A stretch of DNA of 15,213 bases from CAXFCD01 sp964001155 (GCA_964001155.1 CAXFCD010000036.1:1-15213), one strand, 5' to 3'. Positions 1-7,426 are shown, counted from the first letter of the stretch. Numbers and translations: made by a program. Notes: a model not told the origin generated them from the letters alone.

Positions 1-636
1 ATGAAATCTAGATGTGATGACTTGGGGGTGAAAAGTTTACTCATCATGTGCGATAATGAAGGGCGATTGGGTGATCCAGATGAAAGTGAAAGAATCAAAG
101 CAGTAGAGAACCATTATAAATGGGTGGAAGCTGCGAAATATCTAGGATGTCATTCCATCCGTGTGAATGCTGCCAGTGAAGGGACCTACGAAGATCAAAT
201 GAAACTTGCTGCAAATGGATTACGGCGATTGGTTGACTTTGGAGCAGATCATCATATCAATGTGATTGTTGAAAATCATGGCGGACTCTCCAGCAATGGC
301 CAGTGGCTCTCTAGTGTCATCAAAAATGTAGATCATCCCATGTGCGGCACCTTACCCGATTTTGGTAATTTCCATCTCAGTAATGATGAATGGTATGACC
401 GATACAAAGGGATGAAAGAATTGATGCCATTCGCAAAAGCCGTCTCAGCAAAAAGTAACGATTTTGATGATGAAGGAAATGAGATTTATTCGGATTATTA
501 TAAAATGATCGAAATTGTTTTAGAAGCCGGATATGATGGCTATATCGGGATTGAATATGAGGGTGGACAATTGCCGGAAATGGAAGGAATTCAAAAGACA
601 AAAGAATTGTTGGAAAGAGTGAGTAATTCAATTTAA
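1..636 (+). CDS. Sugar phosphate isomerase/epimerase-like TIM-barrel protein, 5' end missing
   Basis: This is the C-terminal 211 residues of a xylose-isomerase-like (AP endonuclease 2 superfamily) TIM-barrel protein. Candidate metal or catalytic residues sit at strand ends: E91 in VENHGG, D120 in LPDFGNFH and E185/E187 in GIEYEGG, with an AKS-x-x-FD loop near 150-155. Family members are usually about 270-300 residues, and the visible part starts around the third beta strand. The ATG at base 1 is therefore probably an internal Met, and the gene runs off the left edge. The stop is TAA at 634-636, four bases before the next ATG, which suggests co-transcription with the cyclodeaminase-family gene. 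The substrate cannot be read from the sequence; relatives include hydroxypyruvate isomerases, ketose epimerases and inosose dehydratases. The family call is firm and the function is open. Confidence 0.8.
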   Translation: MKSRCDDLGVKSLLIMCDNEGRLGDPDESERIKAVENHYKWVEAAKYLGCHSIRVNAASEGTYEDQMKLAANGLRRLVDFGADHHINVIVENHGGLSSNGQWLSSVIKNVDHPMCGTLPDFGNFHLSNDEWYDRYKGMKELMPFAKAVSAKSNDFDDEGNEIYSDYYKMIEIVLEAGYDGYIGIEYEGGQLPEMEGIQKTKELLERVSNSI

Positions 637-640
637 TCTT

Positions 641-1591
641 ATGGATATCATCACGAAACCCAACATAGAAGCAATTGTAGAAAACCTTGATTTAATTCCA
701 ATTATCAAAAAAGGTTTCGTTTCCTATTCGGAAGGTCAATCCGTCGTGCCGCCGGTGGGCGAGTTATCTTTTAAAAATCCTCCCGGAGATGTCCACATTA
801 AATATGGCTATATCACCGGTAAAAATTATTATGTGATTAAGATTGCTTCCGGTTTTTATGAAAATGAAAAATTGGGAATTCCCAATGGATTCGGACTCAT
901 GCTGCTCTTTGACCAAAAAACTGGGGAAAATGTAGCATTGCTGGCTGATGATGCATATTTAACGGATGTAAGAACAGCCGTTGCCGGTGCCATTTGTACA
1001 GAGCAATTTTCAAACTCGGTACAATGTATCGGCGTTATTGGAACGGGACTCCAAGCACGGATGCAGGTTCAATATTTAAAATCAGTGGCGAAATGCAGAG
1101 ACGTTATTGTGTGGGGTAGAAACAGGGGAAAAATGGAAAAATACCAATCTGATTTGAGAAATGAAGGTTTTTCAGTTTCCCTTGCTGATTCTCCCATCGA
1201 AGTCGCAAAAGGCTGTAATCTTATTATTTCCACCACAGCATCTAAGGAACCATTACTTTTTGCGGATGACATCCAACTGGGAACACACATCACAGCCATG
1301 GGTTCAGACACACCGAATAAACAAGAATTGGATTCTGCAATTTTATCAAAAGCAGATCTCGTTGTGGCGGACAGCATTCCACAGTGTATTGAACGGGGAG
1401 AAATATCCCATGCACTGAATGATAAATCAATTTCTGAAAATGAGATCGTGGAGTTAGGTAACATTTTGAATGGATCTGCCGAAGGCCGAAAATCAACGGA
1501 TGAAATAACTATAGCTGATCTTACTGGTGTGGCAGTTCAGGATATCCAAATTGCCACGGCTGTTTATGAAGCATATAAGGAGTGTAAATAA
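641..1591 (+). CDS. Ornithine cyclodeaminase/mu-crystallin family NAD(P)-dependent oxidoreductase
   Basis: The 316-residue protein matches the usual family length (about 310-350). A Rossmann nucleotide-binding motif, VIGTGLQAR, lies at 132-140. Family-typical substrate-site residues are K54 (HIKYG), K67 (VIKIAS) and R111 (LTDVRTA). D223 lies in GSDTPNKQEL, the position of the family's catalytic Asp. Members catalyse ornithine deamination to proline or reduce cyclic ketimines, pyrroline-2-carboxylate, or pyruvate to alanine; the sequence does not decide between these. No good Shine-Dalgarno precedes ATG 641, so it may depend on coupling to the gene just upstream. Its stop overlaps the aminotransferase ATG by one base (TAATG), so the two products probably act on linked amino- or imino-acid substrates. 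That functional link is inference. Confidence 0.88.
   Translation: MDIITKPNIEAIVENLDLIPIIKKGFVSYSEGQSVVPPVGELSFKNPPGDVHIKYGYITGKNYYVIKIASGFYENEKLGIPNGFGLMLLFDQKTGENVALLADDAYLTDVRTAVAGAICTEQFSNSVQCIGVIGTGLQARMQVQYLKSVAKCRDVIVWGRNRGKMEKYQSDLRNEGFSVSLADSPIEVAKGCNLIISTTASKEPLLFADDIQLGTHITAMGSDTPNKQELDSAILSKADLVVADSIPQCIERGEISHALNDKSISENEIVELGNILNGSAEGRKSTDEITIADLTGVAVQDIQIATAVYEAYKECK
1577..1582 (+). promoter_or_regulatory. Shine-Dalgarno for the aminotransferase
   Basis: AAGGAG lies eight bases before the ATG at 1591, inside the last codons of the cyclodeaminase-family gene. It fixes the start of the aminotransferase. The other rightward junctions mostly lack such a clear site. Confidence 0.75.
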
Positions 1592-2700
1592 TGAAATTTG
1601 AATTATTCGAATTAGAACGAAATCAATCTCTCTTTGAAAATGAAGTGGATTATAATTTGTCAGAAAGTGGCGTTCATCCACTCAAACTCACTGAAATTCT
1701 CACCGAGGATGAACAAACTGAATTATTGAATAAGAATCTTTATTATGGATACACAAACGGCACACCGGAGGTGCGTCAACGTGTTGCGGATATATACAGT
1801 GAAGATTTAACCATCGAAAATGTGCTTATCACTTCCGGATCTGCAGAAGCCAATTTTTTATCTGTAATGACCTTATTGGAACCGGGAGATGAAATCATAT
1901 ATATGGTTCCTAATTATCTTCAGATCTATCATTTGGCTCGCAGTTTTGGAATTGTTGTCAAATCCTTGTCGATTCATCAAGAGTTAGGTTGGCAGTGGGA
2001 CGCGGATGAATTGAAATCCCTGGTGTCTCCCAAAACAAAAATGATTGCAGTCTGTAACCCCAATAACCCAACCGGTGCGTTAATGACAGATGCAGTGATG
2101 GATGAAGTAATCCAAATTGCCAAAGATTCAGATTGTTGGCTACTCTCCGATGAAGTGTATCGAGGCGCTGAATTGGATGGAAACGAATGTCGGTCTTTTG
2201 CCGGCGCAACTAACAAAACAATTGTGAATGCTGGACTCTCTAAAGCATACAGTTTACCTGGACTTCGTTTTGGGTGGAGTGTAGGCTCAAAAGACTATAT
2301 CAACCATGCATGGTCGTTCCATGATTTTACAGTCATCAATGTAGCTTATTTGAGTGATTGGGTTGCCTCACAAATATTGGAAGAAAACCGCCGCAAAAAA
2401 ATCCTAAACCGAACGAAAGATCATTTGAATCACAATTTGGATATGTTATGCAAATGGGCAGAGAATGAGCCCATGTTAACCATTTCCCGACCCCAGGCAG
2501 CAGCCATTACCTTTGCTAAAGTCAATCTGCCCATGAAATCGGAAGAATTCGTTTTTACACTTCGGGATGATTACAGTGTATTGTTAACTGCCGGAAAATG
2601 GCATGGATTGGAAGGGTATGTTCGATTTGGTTACGGTACACCTGCTGATTATGTTATGGGTGGACTTGAACGGATTTCAAATTTTTTGAAAACATTGTAA
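1591..2700 (+). CDS. Class I/II PLP-dependent aminotransferase
   Basis: This 369-residue fold-type I aminotransferase has the expected motifs in order: NPNNPTG at 156-162, SDEVY at 186-190 (D187 for the pyridine nitrogen, Y190 for the PLP phenolate) and the Schiff-base lysine K218 in GLSKAYSLPGLRFGW. The motif YGYTNGTPEVRQRV near 51-64 is typical of the small domain of this group. It has some likeness to capreomycidine-synthase-like aminotransferases, but the substrate is not determined by visible residues. The start is supported by an AAGGAG site and a TAATG junction with the preceding gene. It is the last gene of the first rightward block and is followed by a 92-bp gap with possible termination signals. 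Likely cytosolic. Confidence 0.9.
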   Translation: MKFELFELERNQSLFENEVDYNLSESGVHPLKLTEILTEDEQTELLNKNLYYGYTNGTPEVRQRVADIYSEDLTIENVLITSGSAEANFLSVMTLLEPGDEIIYMVPNYLQIYHLARSFGIVVKSLSIHQELGWQWDADELKSLVSPKTKMIAVCNPNNPTGALMTDAVMDEVIQIAKDSDCWLLSDEVYRGAELDGNECRSFAGATNKTIVNAGLSKAYSLPGLRFGWSVGSKDYINHAWSFHDFTVINVAYLSDWVASQILEENRRKKILNRTKDHLNHNLDMLCKWAENEPMLTISRPQAAAITFAKVNLPMKSEEFVFTLRDDYSVLLTAGKWHGLEGYVRFGYGTPADYVMGGLERISNFLKTL

Positions 2701-2709
2701 AATCCTAAA

Positions 2710-2724
2710 CAAACTGATAGTTTG
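2710..2724. repeat. Short perfect inverted repeat in the 2701-2792 gap
   Basis: CAAACT-GAT-AGTTTG is a perfect 6-bp inverted repeat with a 3-base centre, ten bases after the aminotransferase stop. It has no T-run directly after it, so it is not a terminator alone. It could be an operator or half of a compound hairpin. A chance origin is possible. Confidence 0.35.
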
Positions 2725-2738
2725 AACTCGAAATCGCC

Positions 2739-2758
2739 GTTACAGTTCTGTAATTTTT
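2739..2758 (+). terminator. Possible weak intrinsic terminator after the aminotransferase gene
   Basis: TTACAG-TT-CTGTAA (2740-2753) is a perfect inverted repeat followed at once by five T's (2754-2758). The stem is AT-rich with a very tight loop, probably opening to 5 bp around GTTC, so it would be a weak terminator. It lies in the only gap of the rightward half, where the metabolic theme changes. An alternative reading is that TAATTTTT at 2751-2758 is part of a promoter for the next operon. Confidence 0.35.
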
Positions 2759-2792
2759 ATCCCCACTTTTTAACCTAATTCAAGAATTCAAT

Positions 2793-4163
2793 ATGTCTCT
2801 AATTAACCCTTATATTTTTCGTGAATATGATATACGAGGCAAAGTCTCGGAAGATTTTCCTGATCATGTTGTTGTCAAACTTGGCAAAGCCTTTGGCACA
2901 TTCGTAAAACGAGCTGGCGGAAACGAAGTTGCCTTGAGCGGCGATATTCGACTCACAACGCCAAACCTAATGAATCAATTCAAAGAAGGTGTTTTGTCTA
3001 CCGGAACTGATATAATCAATCTTGGGATTCTCCCCACACCGGTGAATTATTATTCCATGTTTCATCTAGGCGTATTTGCTGCAGTCCAGATTACAGGAAG
3101 CCATAATCCGCCGGAATTCAATGGATTTAAAATGTCCCTGGACAAAAAAGCTGTGTTTGGTAAAGATATCCAAACCTTGTATCAAATTATCGACAAAATA
3201 GATTTCGAAGAAGGGGAAGGGACAGAAGCGCGTTACAAGATTTTACCGGATTATAAAAAAATGATCCTGGAAAAAATCAATATTGAGCGTCCCATGAAAG
3301 TGGTCATGGATTGTGGGAATGCTGCAGGCGCTATTAATGGTCCGGATGTTTTTAAAGATCTCGGTATTGAATTAAAAGAATTATTTTGTGAAGCGGATGG
3401 TACGTTTCCAAATCATCATCCTGATCCAACGGTGGAAGAGAACCTTCAGGATTTGATTGCTGAAATGAAAACCGGAGATTATAATGTTGGTTTGGCATTC
3501 GATGGAGACGCTGACCGAGTAGGCGTGGTGGATGAAACGGGTGATATCATTTGGGCTGATCAACTCATGGCATTATTTCTTCCCGAAATAATTGAAAACG
3601 GCGAAGACATTTTATTCGATGTAAAATGCTCCCAAGCGCTGGAAGATATGATTAACCGATATGGTGGAAACCCGGTCATGTGGAAAACGGGCCATTCGCT
3701 CATTAAACAAAAAATGGGTGAATTGGGCTGCAAATTGGGCGGTGAAATGAGTGGACATATCTTTTTTGCTGATGATTATTATGGTTATGATGATGCTCTT
3801 TATGTAGCGGCTCGGTTGGTTCAACTCCTTTCCAAAACAGATAAAAAACTCTCCGAATTGAAAGCGGAAATTCCTGTTTATTACTCCACACCGGAGATGC
3901 GAATGGAAGCGGAGAATGATGAAGAAAAATTCAGAATCGCCAAAGAAGCAATCGAGTATTTTACAGAAAATTATGATTGCAGTACGGTGGATGGTGTTCG
4001 AATCAAATTTGGTGATGGTTGGGGTTTGGTTCGTTCTTCCAATACGCAGCCGGTGATTGTGTGTCGCTTTGAAGCGGACTCTCCCGAACGGAAAGATGAA
4101 ATAATGAATCTTGTGTTGGGGAAATTAAAAGAATTCGGAAAATTGGAATTGGGCGGACATTAA
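2793..4163 (+). CDS. Phosphomannomutase/phosphoglucomutase
   Basis: This alpha-D-phosphohexomutase has 456 residues, a normal length for the bacterial PMM/PGM group, and interconverts mannose-6-P/mannose-1-P and/or glucose-6-P/glucose-1-P. All four domain signatures are present: phosphoserine loop TGSHNPPEFNG with S103, Mg-binding loop DGDADR at 237-242, sugar-recognition loop GEMSGH at 317-322, and C-terminal phosphate loop R-S-S-N-T-Q-P at 414-420. GEMSGH is the form common in enzymes that accept both mannose and glucose phosphates. No clear Shine-Dalgarno precedes ATG 2793. The gene heads a four-gene operon that includes a PGI/PMI isomerase, so together they can convert fructose-6-P to mannose-1-P. 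It could be called manB or algC-like, but the preferred sugar is not provable here. Confidence 0.93.
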   Translation: MSLINPYIFREYDIRGKVSEDFPDHVVVKLGKAFGTFVKRAGGNEVALSGDIRLTTPNLMNQFKEGVLSTGTDIINLGILPTPVNYYSMFHLGVFAAVQITGSHNPPEFNGFKMSLDKKAVFGKDIQTLYQIIDKIDFEEGEGTEARYKILPDYKKMILEKINIERPMKVVMDCGNAAGAINGPDVFKDLGIELKELFCEADGTFPNHHPDPTVEENLQDLIAEMKTGDYNVGLAFDGDADRVGVVDETGDIIWADQLMALFLPEIIENGEDILFDVKCSQALEDMINRYGGNPVMWKTGHSLIKQKMGELGCKLGGEMSGHIFFADDYYGYDDALYVAARLVQLLSKTDKKLSELKAEIPVYYSTPEMRMEAENDEEKFRIAKEAIEYFTENYDCSTVDGVRIKFGDGWGLVRSSNTQPVIVCRFEADSPERKDEIMNLVLGKLKEFGKLELGGH

Positions 4164-5122
4164 TGTCATCTTTCAATGAATTGATTACGTTTATCCGGAC
4201 GGAGGTTAATCGAGATTTAAAAAGGCTCCCCATTCCGGAAAAACCAACCTATCTTTACGATCCCATCCGATTTACCCTCCGTGGCAAAGGAAAACGATTC
4301 AGACCCATTCTAGTTCATTTGGCCGGGCGGGCGAATCATGCTGACCCTGACTCATTGATGAAAATTGCCTTAGCCGTTGAATTACTCCACAACTTTACAT
4401 TAGTCCATGATGATATTATGGATGATGATGACCAGCGCCATGGCCAAGAAGCTGTTCATGCTAAATGGGACAATTCCACAGCCATCCTTGCGGGGGACGG
4501 CATTTATGCTATTGCACAAATTTTGCTCAGTGGACTTCCGGACAGAGCTAACGCCATTTGTAGATTTTTCAATCAAGCCACATTAGAAGTTTGTGAAGGT
4601 CAGGCTCTGGATAAGGAATTCGAAAATGATGTCTCCATCACTGAAAAACAATATTTGGAAATGATTGAGAAAAAGACCGGTTCATTGTTGGGTGCCTGCG
4701 CGGCTTTGCCTGCAATCTTAATTGGACATGATGAAGAAACCATAAGCTATTTTGATCAATTTGGCCGGGCCTTGGGGAATGGATTTCAAATTCACGATGA
4801 CTTGTTAGAGATCTATGCTGATCCGAAAGAAATGGGAAAAAGTCTAGGCAGTGATATTGCCGCCGGGAAACAGACCATGATGGTCATTAAGGCAAGAAAT
4901 CATTTTTCTCAAGAATGGGGAGAATTGATCTCTCGTTCGGATGATGACGATCTCATGGAAAATATTCGATTATTTTTTACCGAAAATGGCATCGTAGATG
5001 AAACAAAAACCATGGCCCATTCGTATTTTAAATCAGCCCGGGAATCACTGGAAAAAATAGATTCAATAAACCGGGATGAATTGAATGAATTTGTAAACCT
5101 AGTGGAAAACAGGACCTATTAA
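4163..5122 (+). CDS. Polyprenyl (probably geranylgeranyl/farnesyl) diphosphate synthase
   Basis: This 319-residue trans-prenyltransferase condenses isopentenyl diphosphate with allylic diphosphates. The first Asp-rich motif is DDIMD at 83-87, within LVHDDIMDDDDQRHG. The second is DDLLE at 212-216, with Glu where Asp is more usual. Upstream lies GNGFQIH, a variant of the usual G-x-x-FQ segment. The residue five before the first motif is bulky F78, which in this family tends to block long products, so a C15-C20 product is more likely than octaprenyl. There is no two-residue insertion in the first motif, unlike the bacterial farnesyl synthase type. The ATG overlaps the mutase stop by one base (TAATG). 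Product length is inference; the family is certain. Confidence 0.93.
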   Translation: MSSFNELITFIRTEVNRDLKRLPIPEKPTYLYDPIRFTLRGKGKRFRPILVHLAGRANHADPDSLMKIALAVELLHNFTLVHDDIMDDDDQRHGQEAVHAKWDNSTAILAGDGIYAIAQILLSGLPDRANAICRFFNQATLEVCEGQALDKEFENDVSITEKQYLEMIEKKTGSLLGACAALPAILIGHDEETISYFDQFGRALGNGFQIHDDLLEIYADPKEMGKSLGSDIAAGKQTMMVIKARNHFSQEWGELISRSDDDDLMENIRLFFTENGIVDETKTMAHSYFKSARESLEKIDSINRDELNEFVNLVENRTY

Positions 5123-6162
5123 TGTCAGAAAGATTTGACCCTGAAAATATGTTTGGCTCTATCTGGGAATTCCCGGAAAATTTGGCAGATGCCCATAAAA
5201 TTGGAGCCAATATTTCCTTAAATAATTCTTATGAAGATGTCCAAAATATTATCGTGGCTGGCATGGGCGGTTCAGCCATTGGAGGCGATGTTGTCTCCGT
5301 ATTAGAAAAAGATAAACTCAATGTACCCTTGGTGGTTTGCCGTGGGTATACTCTTCCAAATTGGGTCAATGAGAATACGTTGGTTATTTGTTCCTCTTAT
5401 TCCGGAAATACAGAAGAAACGCTTTCTGCCTTAGAAGATGCAGTTTCAAAAAATGCTCAAATTTGTGGAATTACCACCGGAGGAAAAATCGCAAAACGAC
5501 TCAATGAATTAAAAAAAGATGTTGTTCTAATTCCATCGGGACTTCAACCCAGAGCAGCACTGGCTTTTTCATTTATCCCTATGGCGATGTTATTAGAAAA
5601 AACCGGTGTCATGGAGTTGAGTTTGAGTCAATGGATAACAGAGACAGTTGAATCCTTATCCACTGCCCGAGAATTATACAGTAAAGAAAACGAGGAAAAT
5701 CCTATTTACGAATTGGCCCAACAAATATACCAAAAGATTCCTATCATTTATGCGGACCAATCAACTTTAGGTGTGGCTGCAACCCGACTCAAAGGGCAGA
5801 TCTGTGAAAATGGGAAAATGTTAGCATATCATAATGAATTACCGGAATTCAACCATAATGAAATCGTGGGCTGGGAAAATAATGCTGAACTTTTTGAACA
5901 CATGTTTGTGTTATGGCTTGCGGACACTTCAGATAATGATCGTGTAAAACACAGACAGGAAATCACACAAAATATTCTAAATGATGCTGGAGTGGAACAA
6001 TATGTGATTGAAATGACAGGAAATTCATTTCAAGAACGATTTCTTCATGGCGTTCACTACGGAGATTGGTTAAGTTATTGGTGTGCAATACTCCATGGAA
6101 CTGATCCAAGTCCTGTGGAAAAAATTTCAAGACTAAAGGATGAATTAGAAAAAAGATCATGA
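5122..6162 (+). CDS. Bifunctional phosphoglucose/phosphomannose isomerase
   Basis: This SIS-domain isomerase (346 residues) is of the archaeal-type PGI/PMI family, not the classical 550-residue PGI. SIS phosphate-binding motifs are GMGGSAIGGD at 47-56 and SSYSGNTEET at 91-100, with R144 in QPRAAL. Likely catalytic residues are E239 and H245 in the NELPEFNHNE segment (238-247) and K338 in ISRLK near the C terminus. It interconverts fructose-6-P with glucose-6-P and mannose-6-P, matching the phosphohexomutase two genes upstream. The junction with the prenyl synthase is TAATG, and AGGA lies seven bases before the ATG. The 3' end overlaps the next gene by four bases (ATGA). Assignment is by family motif; relative PGI versus PMI activity is not visible. 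Confidence 0.92.
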   Translation: MSERFDPENMFGSIWEFPENLADAHKIGANISLNNSYEDVQNIIVAGMGGSAIGGDVVSVLEKDKLNVPLVVCRGYTLPNWVNENTLVICSSYSGNTEETLSALEDAVSKNAQICGITTGGKIAKRLNELKKDVVLIPSGLQPRAALAFSFIPMAMLLEKTGVMELSLSQWITETVESLSTARELYSKENEENPIYELAQQIYQKIPIIYADQSTLGVAATRLKGQICENGKMLAYHNELPEFNHNEIVGWENNAELFEHMFVLWLADTSDNDRVKHRQEITQNILNDAGVEQYVIEMTGNSFQERFLHGVHYGDWLSYWCAILHGTDPSPVEKISRLKDELEKRS

Positions 6163-6704
6163 TTCCGGTAAAAGTACTCAAGATTTCCTACCATCCCCCG
6201 AGCCGAAGCTATGCGGTCATTTTGAAAGAAATAACTGGTGAAAAATGTTTGCCTGTCATTGTTGGTTCATTTGAAGCACAATCCATTGCCCTTGCTATAG
6301 AAGTCGTAGACACCCCCCGTCCATTAACACACGATCTTATTTGCGATGTCATAACTGGCATCGATGGTGCGCTGAAAACTGTTCGTGTGAGCCATTTACA
6401 AGATGGCGTTTTTTATGCGCAAATGGAATTGGAATCTGAAGATATTGGAAATCGAATCATTGATGCCCGGCCCAGTGATGCCATTGCCGTGGCGTTGCGA
6501 ATGAATGCACCAATACTGGTTTCACCGAATGTATTGGAAGAAGCCGGGGTTACGGAATCTGCATTAAAAGATAAAGACCAAGCGGGAAGCAAACCTGACC
6601 TATCTCTGAGAGCATTAAAGGAAAAATTGAAAAAAGCGGTTGAGGAGGAAGAATATGAAACAGCCGCTAAATTGCGGGATCGAATTATCGACTTAGAATC
6701 TTAG
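6159..6704 (+). CDS. Bifunctional nuclease domain (DUF151) protein with C-terminal UVR motif
   Basis: This 181-residue protein has two parts. Residues 1-130 are a DUF151/BFN domain with LPVIVGSFEAQSIALAIE (31-48), RPLTHDL (54-60) and DARPSDAIAVALRMNAPI (102-119). Residues 153-180 are a UvrB/UvrC-type helical hairpin (LKEKLKKAVEEEEYETAAKLRDRI region). Plant and mycobacterial BFN-domain proteins have reported DNase/RNase activity; the role of the UVR fusion is unknown, though it implies protein-protein contact as in UvrB-UvrC or Clp partners. It ends the rightward operon, starting inside the isomerase stop (ATGA). Its stop TAG overlaps the convergent rnc stop, giving a 4-bp tail-to-tail overlap. 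Family call is strong; cellular role is uncertain. Confidence 0.88.
   Translation: MIPVKVLKISYHPPSRSYAVILKEITGEKCLPVIVGSFEAQSIALAIEVVDTPRPLTHDLICDVITGIDGALKTVRVSHLQDGVFYAQMELESEDIGNRIIDARPSDAIAVALRMNAPILVSPNVLEEAGVTESALKDKDQAGSKPDLSLRALKEKLKKAVEEEEYETAAKLRDRIIDLES
6630..6668 (-). terminator. Possible intrinsic terminator for the leftward fab/rnc operon, inside the DUF151 gene
   Basis: Read on the minus strand, AGCGG (6668-6664) pairs with CCGCT (6639-6635), extendable past one mismatch, and is followed at once by six U's (6635-6630). It begins 33 bases after the rnc stop. The loop is long (over 20 bases), so efficiency is doubtful. It is coding sequence for the UVR part of the opposing gene. 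Confidence 0.4.
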
Positions 6705-7426
6705 AGGACAGCGCCCAATTCTTCCAACGCCATTTGAGCCGCAATTTGTTCTGCGGTTTTTTTATTTGTACCTAAGCCGGACGTAAACGTACGAGGGCCA
6801 ATCTTGACTTGGACCTCAAATGTTTTTGAATGATCCGGACCGGTTATATCTTTAATCAGGAAAACAGGGTTGTCTATTTCTTTTGAGTGACAGAACTCAA
6901 TAAGTTTTCCTTTATAATTGGTTGATTTCCAAGCTTGTTCTTTATGGGCCCAAACCGTGTCCAATATAAGTTTTCGGCACGGCTCAATCCCACCATCTAA
7001 ATACAATGCACCAATGAGTGCTTCAAACACATTCGTTAACTGTTTTTCAGCAATTTTGTCGATTTTCAAATTTACACTCTGTTCGATTTTGAGATGATCC
7101 ATCAAATCCAGCAATTGACCAATCTTCGCAAGGAATGGTTTTTGGACTAAAGAAGCACGGCGTTGGGTGAGGAGCCCTTCATCGCCTTCAGGGAATTCCC
7201 GCATCAATTCCCGACTGACAATAATATCTAAAACAGCATCGCCGAGGAATTCCAATCTTTCATAATTTTTTCTTGGACTGGTATCCAATGATTTATGTGT
7301 AAAAGCTTGAATCAGATAGGCCTTATTATGAAAAATATAATTTATTTTTTTTTCGATGGGGGAGACTGATCCATATCCGGTCAGCCTCAGGTTCAGCATT
7401 TGTTTAATTTTGGAAAATAAACTCAA
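6701..7426 (-). CDS. rnc: Ribonuclease III
   Basis: RNase III (241 residues) cleaves double-stranded RNA and processes rRNA precursors. The nuclease domain carries the signature ERLEFLGDAVLD with E56, E59 and D63, then NVFEALIGALYLDGG with E135. The residue three before E135, usually a metal-binding Asp (D114 in E. coli), is N132 here. The dsRNA-binding domain covers about 172-241 and ends with KKTAEQIAAQMALEELG. The best-fitting start is TTG at 7426, which overlaps the fabF stop as TTGA; the first ATG would be codon 10 (MLNLRL). Both leave the domains intact. It is the last gene of the fatty-acid cluster, a common position for rnc, and converges on the DUF151 gene. Confidence 0.95.
   Translation of the reverse strand: MSLFSKIKQMLNLRLTGYGSVSPIEKKINYIFHNKAYLIQAFTHKSLDTSPRKNYERLEFLGDAVLDIIVSRELMREFPEGDEGLLTQRRASLVQKPFLAKIGQLLDLMDHLKIEQSVNLKIDKIAEKQLTNVFEALIGALYLDGGIEPCRKLILDTVWAHKEQAWKSTNYKGKLIEFCHSKEIDNPVFLIKDITGPDHSKTFEVQVKIGPRTFTSGLGTNKKTAEQIAAQMALEELGAVL
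6737..6763 (+). terminator. Intrinsic terminator of the rightward operon, inside rnc
   Basis: On the plus strand AGCCGCA (6737-6743) pairs with TGCGGTT (6752-6758) around an 8-base loop, with four G-C pairs and one G-U wobble. Seven T's run from 6757 to 6763. It begins 33 bases after the DUF151 stop codon at 6704, the expected place for a rho-independent terminator, yet lies in the antisense of the last rnc codons. Confidence 0.65.

Noticed and set aside
1..3. ATG at base 1 as the true start of the TIM-barrel gene
   Set aside because: The visible protein lacks the first strands of the barrel and is about 70 residues short for the family.
377..631. 84-residue minus-strand frame opposite the TIM-barrel gene
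   Set aside because: His/Phe/Ser-rich product typical of antisense reading; no start signals or family likeness.
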